Assembly (NCBI GenBank): GCA_050946255.1
Contig: JBMNUL010000129.1
Location: 1-7,247, forward strand
DNA: 7,247 nt
Origin: JBMNUL01 sp050946255
Lineage (GTDB): Bacteria; Actinomycetota; Coriobacteriia; Coriobacteriales; CADBOM01
Direction: 5' to 3'
The notes below the pieces were generated by a model. It saw only the letters and a program-made list of their open reading frames with translations. It was not told where the DNA came from and did not search any database. This document shows, piece after piece, positions 1 to 6,435 of this stretch (within the stretch, counting starts at the first letter, position 1; each line of letters opens with the position of its first letter). The position numbers and the translations under genes are program-made.

Positions 1-1289
1 TAATAGCCGTAATGGCATCGACGTTTGTGGTCATCTACCTTCTCGCAAACAAGATCACGCCTTCGTATCGTTCTAAGCTTGGATCGCTTTCCATATTGAC
101 CTTCGTGGGAATCATTTGCTCGATTGTCGGGAACCTGCTGGGGTCCTTGCCAACGGCAGTCACCCTGATATGCTGGGCTCTCACAGGAGTCGGCACCGCG
201 GCAATGGGAACTCTTTGGATCATCTACCTGTCCTCCTCGCACTCATACACCGTGGCCATATCCGTAGGTGTTGGAATGGCAATCGGAACGGTTCTCTTCT
301 TCGCCATCAACATGCAGACCGGGCACGAGATATTGATACTGGTGGAATACGGGCTGCTAGCTGCGTTCTCCCTGGCCTCTAATCTCTTCCTGGCAAAGAA
401 CCTGGGCACCGAGCAATGGGGAGAGGCAAAAGAGGAGAAGCCAACGAAATCCTCGATAGGGGAAATTGCCTCTCAGCTCTCGATTTGCATGCAGGGGATG
501 ACGTTCGGCTTCGCCACGTTTTTCATTTGCAACATGGGAAACGAGATGACAGTGATCATCTTCTCCCTCGGCATCGCGGGACCATTGATTCTCGTGATTT
601 GGGCGATTACCAAGCCAGAGGGGATGTTGGAGAATTCCAATGTCCTCCAAAGATGGACTGTCCCGATTCTCGTCGCATGCCTGGCAAGCACGATAGTGAT
701 TCCAAAGGAGTACCTGCCGATCCCCTCTACGGCCATCACAATCACACTGTCCTTGAGCATGTGCTTCTTCTGGGTGATATCCGCCTCTATGGCATTCGAG
801 TTCCACCGTCATCCGATTCGCTGGTTCACCAGCCATCAGGCGATAGACTGGTACGGATACGCTGCCGGCATATTCATCGCCTTCTCATGCTCTTCCAGCC
901 AGCTGGCCATCACAATCGCCACTCTGACCATCCTCGTGCTCCTAACCATCGCCTTTGCCGGAGTGAGCGACGACAAAGCCAATCCGGATACCCTTCTCGC
1001 AGACCTAGCCGTTGGCGAGCAGGTAGATGTGGACCAATCTTCCATCGCGAAAAAAGGCTTTCAGGAATGCTGTGAGGAACTTGCCGAGAAATACGGGCTA
1101 ACCAAACGCGAAACCGACGTGTTCCTGCTTCTCGCCAGGGGTCGCAATGCGAAGGCAATCCAGAAAAAGCTGGTGATCAGCTCCTCGACCGCAAAGACCC
1201 ACATCTACTCCATCTACCGCAAGCTGGGAGTGCGCACTCAACAAGACCTCATCGACCTCGTAGAAGAGGCGACGGGAGACATTTCCTAG
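1..1289 (+). CDS. Membrane-bound LuxR-type transcriptional regulator (5' truncated)
   Basis: The reading frame is open to the left edge (codons for I-A-V precede the first ATG at 12, and that ATG falls inside a hydrophobic helix), so the true start is outside the window. The visible 428 residues are mostly hydrophobic segments, about nine to eleven membrane helices, with a soluble linker of roughly 40 residues before the C-terminus. The last 65 residues (from about 1092) form a LuxR/GerE helix-turn-helix: LTKRETDVFLLLARG is the usual start, followed by a SSSTAKTHIYSIYRKLGV recognition region. Such proteins are known as one-component, substrate-responsive regulators often placed beside Mo-enzyme genes in Eggerthellaceae. 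It probably senses a ligand in or at the membrane and controls the facing operon; that is inferred from position only. It ends in TAG, overlapping the convergent gene by 4 nt. Confidence 0.92.
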   Translation, partial: IAVMASTFVVIYLLANKITPSYRSKLGSLSILTFVGIICSIVGNLLGSLPTAVTLICWALTGVGTAAMGTLWIIYLSSSHSYTVAISVGVGMAIGTVLFFAINMQTGHEILILVEYGLLAAFSLASNLFLAKNLGTEQWGEAKEEKPTKSSIGEIASQLSICMQGMTFGFATFFICNMGNEMTVIIFSLGIAGPLILVIWAITKPEGMLENSNVLQRWTVPILVACLASTIVIPKEYLPIPSTAITITLSLSMCFFWVISASMAFEFHRHPIRWFTSHQAIDWYGYAAGIFIAFSCSSSQLAITIATLTILVLLTIAFAGVSDDKANPDTLLADLAVGEQVDVDQSSIAKKGFQECCEELAEKYGLTKRETDVFLLLARGRNAKAIQKKLVISSSTAKTHIYSIYRKLGVRTQQDLIDLVEEATGDIS

Positions 1290-1567
1290 TCTCCGCGGCT
1301 GTATCCTTGGCTGGTAGAGCGACTGTCGGCACTTTCCTCTCGATCCGGGTCCAGATCTTCTCCAGTTGCGCTCCCATCACCTGTCAGCAGTGCGGCATCC
1401 CTCCTCTCTCTCCATTCGCTCCACGCTTTTTCAACCGCCTCTTCGGATATGGGTTCACCGCAGCGGAAGCAGGTGCCGAAATCAATCGGCACCCGACTTC
1501 CGCATTTGGTGCAAGTCGCATACTTGGGCCTGCATTTCTCGCAGGTTAGCTTGCATACGAGACACAT
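1286..1567 (-). CDS. Small zinc-ribbon-like protein, function unknown
   Basis: This 93-residue protein has four CxxC knuckles in its first 36 residues (C2/C5, C9/C12, C19/C22, C33/C36), enough to bind two zinc ions or another thiolate-bound metal. C19 to C36 (CTKCG...GTCFRCGEPI) reads like a classic zinc ribbon. A short charged helix follows (about 41-58), then a hydrophilic tail rich in D, E, S and R that is probably disordered. It is the last gene of the minus-strand cluster, 16 nt after the iron-sulfur protein gene. ATG at 1567 is the only ATG; an in-frame stop lies three codons upstream. The best Shine-Dalgarno match, AGAAGG, is only 2 nt from the ATG, so translation may be weak or coupled to the gene before. 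The family is not recognised; an assembly or accessory role for the neighbouring Mo/W enzyme is a guess. Confidence 0.72.
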   Translation of the reverse strand: MCLVCKLTCEKCRPKYATCTKCGSRVPIDFGTCFRCGEPISEEAVEKAWSEWRERRDAALLTGDGSATGEDLDPDREESADSRSTSQGYSRGD

Positions 1568-1583
1568 ATCCTTCTACCAATCC

Positions 1584-1922
1584 TCAAGGGATGAGCAGGC
1601 TCATCATCGAGCCCCTCTCTTCCATCTTCTTGTAGAGCTCGTCTATTGGGCCCACGGTGATCGCATCCGTGAGGCAGTGCAGCTCGCATGCCGCCTTCTC
1701 GCCGCGCAGCCTGCGGTCCACGCATGTGTCGCATAGCGCCGTCACCTGCGGGTAGTAGTTCCAGATGAACTTGTCCGCTTCCTTGTCGACCACAAAGGGA
1801 CCAACCTCCCCGACCTTGATTCCCCACTGGTCAAGTGGGAGGTCGTGCTCGTTTCTGCACGATATCTCGCAGCTATGGCATCCGCTGCAATATTCCTGGT
1901 CTATCAGCAGGCCGTTAACCAT
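1584..1922 (-). CDS. Two-cluster [4Fe-4S] electron-transfer protein, minimal DmsB-like
   Basis: This 112-residue protein carries eight cysteines in two groups: C12-x2-C15-x2-C18-x3-C22 and C64-x2-C67-x11-C79-x3-C83. The first matches cluster motif I, and the second, with its CDTCVDRRLRGEKAAC spacing and following GPIDEL, matches motif IV of the DmsB/NrfC/PhsB family. Motifs II and III of those roughly 200-residue proteins are absent. In DmsB-type folds motifs I and IV jointly hold two clusters, so two [4Fe-4S] centres are expected. It should be the electron-transfer partner of the preceding molybdopterin enzyme. The ATG overlaps that gene's TAA by 8 nt (ATGGTTAA), and GGGAGG lies 8 nt upstream, inside the preceding gene, so the two are translationally coupled. 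There is no signal peptide or membrane helix, so it is likely cytoplasmic. The Pro usual after the last Cys is Leu here. Confidence 0.9.
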   Translation of the reverse strand: MVNGLLIDQEYCSGCHSCEISCRNEHDLPLDQWGIKVGEVGPFVVDKEADKFIWNYYPQVTALCDTCVDRRLRGEKAACELHCLTDAITVGPIDELYKKMEERGSMMSLLIP

Positions 1923-4290
1923 CTATCTCGCCTCCCGCTATATCCTCATAGGCAGCATCGCCCAACGGAACAGCCTTCGGAGCATCCGGTGCTCCCCACA
2001 CGTCCTCGTACACGTACTCGCGGACATTCGGCTCCTCGTTATCGGAAACGCGATTTTCCTCGGTCAGCTTTTCGAGGTTGCACATCAGGCTCTTGAGAGG
2101 TGCGCCGAAGCCCATGTGGCTGTTATCTCCATGCGGGCACATCGTGTTCACATTCGACTTCCAAACTCCGAACAGATGAGGCTCCTCTGGGTCCTCTTCT
2201 GGGAACCACCAGCCGTGATAGGCGTTCAGCCTCCCCTCTTTGACAATCGGGGTTATGTTGACCTTGTAATCTGCCTCGCCGTAGCAATTGGAGATGTGGA
2301 CCCAGTCGCCTTCCCGGATTCCCTTGCGCTCTGCATCGGCGGGATTCATCTCGATGATCGGGTCGTCGTCGATCTGGCGCAGCGACTTTATCATTCGCTG
2401 CTCGGAGTGGAACGATGTGTACTTCCTAGACCCGGTGGAGAGGATGAACTCGTACTCTGGGGTGTTTATCGGGCTCATCTTGGGCTCTATATAATGGGGC
2501 AGCGGGTCCTCGCCCAGGTACTTGTATGCCACGCTATAGAGCTCGACCATTCCAGTTGGGGTGCTGAACCCGGGCTCTCCATCGGCGCGGAGCATCCCCT
2601 TCTCATACTTGCGGTACTCGGGATGTACCTGGGCAGTTCCAATCTCCCGCAGCTCATAGAAATCCTTTGCTCCGCTGGCAGCACCCATTCCAGAAAATTG
2701 CCCATGCACCATCACGTCTACCGGAGCCGGATACTGCTCCGGATAGAGGCGCTTGAGCAGCTCGTAGCAGATTTCGGCATCGCTCTTGGTCTCTCCAACG
2801 GTAATGGCCTTGTTTATCGCAGAGATGTTCATCGGGTTCGCGCCATAGTGCGTGAACACGACTCCGTCTGCCTCAGCGAAGGTCGCGACGGGAAGGAACA
2901 CGTCAGCAAGCGCCATGATCGTCGGATTCATGAACAGGTCCGTCGCAAAGATGAAGTCCATCTTGAGAAGCGCCTGGCGCCAGCGTTTCGGCTGGGCCGA
3001 GCAGGTGGGAGACAGAAAGTTGGAGCTCTGGATCCAGGCGAAGCGGATCGGATAGGGCTTGTCGGTCTCCAGCGTCTCGAGGAAGAGGTCTGGTTGAACC
3101 GCGTTGACAACGGTGTTGAACGCTGGGAAGCGGTCGCTTCCGATCTTGCGGGCGCGAACTTCTGGATCGACTATCGTGGGAAGATTGCTCTCGTCGGCGC
3201 CGCCAAGTCCGAGCACTGGACCCAGCAGGGTGCCTCCTGGGATATCGAGGTTTCCAGTTATTGCCTCGATGCAGAGCAGGGTCTGGCCACATTGCATCCC
3301 GTTGTCGCTCTCGTCAACCGCAAGCCCCCAAGTCAGAGATGAAGGCTTTTGTGAGACTGCACGCGCCGTCTTGCGAATCAGTTCGGCAGGGACCTCGCAG
3401 ATCTCCGCAACCTTCTCCGGCGGGTACTCCTTGACTCTCTCTGCGAATTTGTCGAAACCGTATGTCCACTTCTCGACGAACTCGTGGTCGTAGAGATCCT
3501 CCTCGACTATCACGTTCGCAATTCCAAGTGCGAGAGCGGCATCGGTTCCAGGACGCAACCTCAGGACGATATCTGCCCTCGTGGCGAGCCATGTCATGCG
3601 AGGATCGACCACGATGAGCTTCGTGCCGAGGCGCTTCAGCTCCATCAGCGAATTTCCCCAGAGACCATCGGGGTTGGTCTTCAGCGGATCCTTGCCCCAA
3701 ATGAGGATGTACTTGGGAATCTCATACTCCGGGTCGTCGTAACGGCCCTCCAGCCCAGCTGCGTAGTCCATCTCGGGAATCCCAGATCCCACGACGAAGT
3801 TGACCGCGGCATTCCTCGGCCCATAGCAGGAATATCCGGAGAACGCATAGCAGGCGTGCGGGGTTCTGAGAACATTGTTCGCACCGGTCGCAGAATTGAT
3901 TGCAGCCTGGCGTCCGGTGCCCACGAACAGGCAAGATCCCTCGTATCCGTAATTTGCGATGTTCTTCCTCAACGCATCGCAGATTATATCGAGGGCCTCG
4001 TCCCAGGTGGTGCGTACCCACTTGTCCTTACCTCGGTCGGCCTTGTCGCGCTTCATCGGGTAGATGATGCGATCTGGATGATAGATGTACTCCTTGAGTG
4101 TGAGGCATCGGACGCAGAGACGTCCCTTCGTCACCGGCTGTTCTGGATCTCCCTCGACCTTGACGAGCTTCCCGTCCTTCACGAAAAGCCTGAGACCGCA
4201 CCCAACCGGATGGCATCCTGGGGGAGACCAAGCACACGTCCTGATTACCTCGGTGCCATCGTCTAGCACCTTTTTCCACTCGGAATCCAT
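1915..4290 (-). CDS. Molybdopterin oxidoreductase, DMSO reductase superfamily, cytoplasmic catalytic subunit
   Basis: This 791-residue protein should bind a bis-pterin Mo or W cofactor and one [4Fe-4S] cluster. The N-terminal cluster motif is at C19, C26, C31 and C59, with spacing C-x6-C-x4-C-x27-C, wider than the usual C-x2-C-x3-C. It is followed by YHPDRIIYPMKR (70-81) and WDEALD (96-101), both typical of the superfamily. C155 in GYSCYGPRN sits where the metal ligand is expected, suggesting Cys ligation as in NapA or acetylene hydratase. VVDPR (227-231) and LRPGTDAALALG (245-256) are pterin-binding segments, and the C-terminal dinucleotide-binding domain starts near 612. There is no Tat signal. 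ATG at 4290 is chosen over ATG at 4365 because AGGAGA precedes it and the cluster motif starts 18 residues in. Closest known activities include reductases, dehydroxylases and acetylene hydratase; the substrate is not identifiable. Confidence 0.94.
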   Translation of the reverse strand: MDSEWKKVLDDGTEVIRTCAWSPPGCHPVGCGLRLFVKDGKLVKVEGDPEQPVTKGRLCVRCLTLKEYIYHPDRIIYPMKRDKADRGKDKWVRTTWDEALDIICDALRKNIANYGYEGSCLFVGTGRQAAINSATGANNVLRTPHACYAFSGYSCYGPRNAAVNFVVGSGIPEMDYAAGLEGRYDDPEYEIPKYILIWGKDPLKTNPDGLWGNSLMELKRLGTKLIVVDPRMTWLATRADIVLRLRPGTDAALALGIANVIVEEDLYDHEFVEKWTYGFDKFAERVKEYPPEKVAEICEVPAELIRKTARAVSQKPSSLTWGLAVDESDNGMQCGQTLLCIEAITGNLDIPGGTLLGPVLGLGGADESNLPTIVDPEVRARKIGSDRFPAFNTVVNAVQPDLFLETLETDKPYPIRFAWIQSSNFLSPTCSAQPKRWRQALLKMDFIFATDLFMNPTIMALADVFLPVATFAEADGVVFTHYGANPMNISAINKAITVGETKSDAEICYELLKRLYPEQYPAPVDVMVHGQFSGMGAASGAKDFYELREIGTAQVHPEYRKYEKGMLRADGEPGFSTPTGMVELYSVAYKYLGEDPLPHYIEPKMSPINTPEYEFILSTGSRKYTSFHSEQRMIKSLRQIDDDPIIEMNPADAERKGIREGDWVHISNCYGEADYKVNITPIVKEGRLNAYHGWWFPEEDPEEPHLFGVWKSNVNTMCPHGDNSHMGFGAPLKSLMCNLEKLTEENRVSDNEEPNVREYVYEDVWGAPDAPKAVPLGDAAYEDIAGGEIDG

Positions 4291-4294
4291 TTCG

Positions 4295-4300
4295 TCTCCT
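4295..4300 (-). promoter_or_regulatory. Ribosome binding site deciding the start of the molybdopterin oxidoreductase
   Basis: On the minus strand AGGAGA lies 4 nt before the ATG at 4290, with a second GGAG a few bases further upstream (AAGGAGAAAGGAGACGAA then ATG). The alternative in-frame ATG at 4365 has no comparable purine-rich site and lies inside a hairpin, so 4290 is preferred. Confidence 0.75.
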
Positions 4301-4336
4301 TTCTCCTTTCCCTGACGCAGAAAAAGCAAGTTCCTT

Positions 4337-4373
4337 AAAACGCGTGCGCATTGTGCGCCAAACATGGCACGCG
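4337..4373 (-). terminator. Terminator-like or attenuator hairpin between the AOR and molybdopterin oxidoreductase genes
   Basis: In the minus-strand transcript CGCGTGC (4373-4367) can pair with GCACGCG (4347-4341), a perfect 7-bp GC-rich stem with a 19-nt loop, directly followed by TTTT (4340-4337) and then AAGG. This fits a weak intrinsic terminator or an attenuator. The U-run is short, the loop is long, and a competing inner GCGC pairing is possible, so strong termination is not assured. It would let the downstream module be expressed at a different level from the AOR module. Confidence 0.35.
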
Positions 4374-4387
4374 GCAGGCTGTATATT

Positions 4388-4466
4388 TCAACTGGCCTCC
4401 CGGCATTCCCACCGGCAGACCTTTGTCTGAACTCAACTGGTTCCCTGGCATTCCCTTCTGCAGGCC
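4388..4466. repeat. Diverged 34-nt direct repeat, 45-nt period, in the intergenic gap
   Basis: Copies at 4388-4421 and 4433-4466 match at 26 of 34 positions. Both begin TCAACTGG and both contain the exact core GGCATTCCC (4402-4410 and 4447-4455). A shorter related stretch, GGCACTCCCACCG (4484-4496), lies just inside the 3' end of the AOR gene but is 37 rather than 45 nt away. The repeats fill most of the untranslated gap upstream of the molybdopterin oxidoreductase gene. They could be tandem operator sites for a regulator or a decayed local duplication; the sequence does not decide. Confidence 0.6.
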
Positions 4467-4470
4467 CTCG

Positions 4471-6435
4471 CTAGTCCGAAAGGGGCACTCCCACCGCCTC
4501 GGCATCCGCGAGCTCGCTGTCGAGCCCCAAGGATTTGAGAGTCGACTTCCTGGGAAGCCCGGTCTCCATGTCCCATCCGAACAGTTCGAAGAACTGCTTC
4601 TGGCCCTCGACCACGTCTTGCCTTGGCCAAGCGCCGCCGTTCTCGGCGAAGTTCATCTCTCGGAGCTCGTCTTTGTGATGTCCGCTCCTGTATGCGATCA
4701 GACGCTCCAGCGCCAAGATGCGGTCGGCGAACTCGAACCTCAGCTCGTCTTCGGTGATGTCGCTTCCGGTCACATCGTTTATGAACGAAGGTGCGAAGAG
4801 CTCGCCCGTTCCATCTTCCGTATAACTGCTGACGAGAATTGGGAATGCGAAGCTGCAAAGCGATGTGGTATCGAGGATGACGTTCTGCTCGAGGCACCAC
4901 CTGCCGCCCTCGGGAGCGTACTTGAGGTCGTCTGGGCGAAGGCCGATGTTCCTGTCGCCGAGGAACTTCTCGCTGGCATTTCCTAGGATTCTCGCCCGCC
5001 TGTCCATGTCGCCGTAGAGGAGGTCGATATCGAGATTGAGCGGGTAATAGAGGTTACCAGTGAGATCGGTGCTGCGTTTCATTCCCATGGCATTGGTCCA
5101 CTGCCCAAAAAGCGCTCCCTTGAACATCATCCCGGGGCCTGCCTGGAAATCCATATGCCCCATGTCCTTGACGATTATCGAGTTGTAGATGGCAATGGCC
5201 TTGTCGCCGAGGACCTCGCAAACCCTGTACCAGCCATCTGCCAGATCGTTTCCAAAGCCTGGTTCGCGGTTCACTATCTTGTCGATGAGCTGCGTGAAGA
5301 ACTCGATGCTTCCGAAATCCTCCATGTGCAGCCCGGTGTACTCGTTTGTGAGGAGCCCCGCATCGACCAGCGCGGTGAACACGCTGTGGTCGGTAAACGA
5401 CCAGGCATTGAGCCCGGCACGTTGAACGAGCTCGGTGGCTTGCCATGCATACTTGCTCCCCTTGTTGAGCCCGTAATGGTCTCCCGATACAGTGCTGTAG
5501 ACATCCTCCTCCTCGCAGTGGCTTGCACCGCTGCCGCTGCCGTCCACATACCTGTGAGTCATCACGCAAGCTAGCTGGCAGTTGAGGCAGGCAGACCAGC
5601 CAAGCTCGATCTCCCCAGCCTCTTCCTTCAGTAGGAAATCCTGCTTTGGGGTTCCAAAATGGTAGCTCGACCACATGTTCATCCCGCGGCTGGAATTCTG
5701 ATATCCATCGTCATATGGAGGTCGTACCGAAAGTTCCTTGGCGCGTTTCACATCGTCGATAAGTGCCTTTGGGTTTGACACGGTGATGTCCCGTGTTCCC
5801 TTCGCGACAATCGCCTTGAGCTTCTTGGATCCCCATACCGCGCCAAAACCGCCATTTCCAAAGACATGGCAGTCGTCAGTGGCGACAATTGCATCGCGGC
5901 AGAGGTTTTCTCCTGCCGGACCAATCGTCATGACGCAGGCCCGGTCGCCGAATCTGTGCCATAGCTCGGACTTCGCGGCATAGGTGTCAAGTCCCCAGAG
6001 AGTTCCCAGCTCCGCCTGGCGGATCTCGATCTCTCCGTCGTGCACATACAGAAAGCACGGTGACGCAGAAGCGCCCTTCACGACAAGCCCGTCATAACCG
6101 CAGCGCTTGAGCTCGGCACCGAATCCGCTGCCGCACATGCTCGCCCTGAGCTGTGGGTTTGGAAGCGTCGTGCCGCGCCCGAACATGGCCATCTGGTTTG
6201 CCGCACTCGACAAGGTGCCGGCTAGAGGGCTGGTCATCATCACGAAAACGCTCTCAGGGTCGAATGGGTCGGAATCGAAATTCCCATACTCCCAGAAGAC
6301 CTTTTCCGCCAACCCCCTCGAACCGAGGAAAAGCGGGGCGTATCTTTCTGTTGGGATTGAATCGATTTCGCCAGTGGAAAGGTCCACTATCGCGATAGTC
6401 CCGGCATAACCGTGATCACAGGGGATCTTCTTCAT
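4471..6435 (-). CDS. Tungsten-containing aldehyde:ferredoxin oxidoreductase (AOR) family protein
   Basis: This 654-residue protein is full length for the family (about 600-660). It should hold a tungsto-bispterin cofactor and one [4Fe-4S] cluster. The cluster ligands are C283-x2-C286-x3-C290 (CLNCQLAC) and C527 in DTTSLCSF, the family's D-x3-L-C motif. Pterin-binding segments are visible at PLAGTLSSAANQMAMFGRG (70-88) and GPAGENLCRDAIVATDDCH (172-190), followed by GGFGAVWGSKKLKAIVAKG (195-213). The C-terminal GWDMETGLPRKSTLKSLGL (620-638) is also typical. Known members oxidise aldehydes to acids with ferredoxin, or act in reverse; BamB of class II benzoyl-CoA reductase is in the same family, and the sequence alone does not separate these. 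ATG at 6435 overlaps the ferredoxin subunit's TGA by 4 nt, and GAGGGGG lies 7 nt upstream. It ends in TAG at 4471-4473. Confidence 0.95.
   Translation of the reverse strand: MKKIPCDHGYAGTIAIVDLSTGEIDSIPTERYAPLFLGSRGLAEKVFWEYGNFDSDPFDPESVFVMMTSPLAGTLSSAANQMAMFGRGTTLPNPQLRASMCGSGFGAELKRCGYDGLVVKGASASPCFLYVHDGEIEIRQAELGTLWGLDTYAAKSELWHRFGDRACVMTIGPAGENLCRDAIVATDDCHVFGNGGFGAVWGSKKLKAIVAKGTRDITVSNPKALIDDVKRAKELSVRPPYDDGYQNSSRGMNMWSSYHFGTPKQDFLLKEEAGEIELGWSACLNCQLACVMTHRYVDGSGSGASHCEEEDVYSTVSGDHYGLNKGSKYAWQATELVQRAGLNAWSFTDHSVFTALVDAGLLTNEYTGLHMEDFGSIEFFTQLIDKIVNREPGFGNDLADGWYRVCEVLGDKAIAIYNSIIVKDMGHMDFQAGPGMMFKGALFGQWTNAMGMKRSTDLTGNLYYPLNLDIDLLYGDMDRRARILGNASEKFLGDRNIGLRPDDLKYAPEGGRWCLEQNVILDTTSLCSFAFPILVSSYTEDGTGELFAPSFINDVTGSDITEDELRFEFADRILALERLIAYRSGHHKDELREMNFAENGGAWPRQDVVEGQKQFFELFGWDMETGLPRKSTLKSLGLDSELADAEAVGVPLSD

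Noticed and set aside
12..1289. ATG at 12 as the true start of the LuxR-type regulator
   Set aside because: The frame is open upstream to the window edge, and the ATG sits inside a hydrophobic helix with no ribosome site, so the gene is cut by the window.
1765..3342. A 525-codon open frame on the plus strand across the Mo/W enzyme gene
   Set aside because: Over most of its length its codons are in exact register with the minus-strand gene, so it only lacks stops because TTA, CTA and TCA are rare in that gene. No recognisable motifs; composition is unlike a real protein.
4291..4365. Longer N-terminus of the Mo/W enzyme from ATG at 4365 (25 extra residues, MFGAQCARVL...)
   Set aside because: It has no ribosome site, the ATG lies in the hairpin loop, and the extra residues are neither a Tat signal nor family-like; ATG at 4290 has a good AGGAGA.
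4380..4385. TATACA on the minus strand as a -10 box for the Mo/W enzyme gene
   Set aside because: No acceptable -35 at 16-18 nt spacing and only four of six consensus positions; kept only as a hint in the repeat finding.
3484..4986. Plus-strand open frames of 260 and 211 codons opposite the Mo/W enzyme and AOR genes
   Set aside because: They have the same in-register antisense effect, and the minus-strand genes have clear family motifs throughout.
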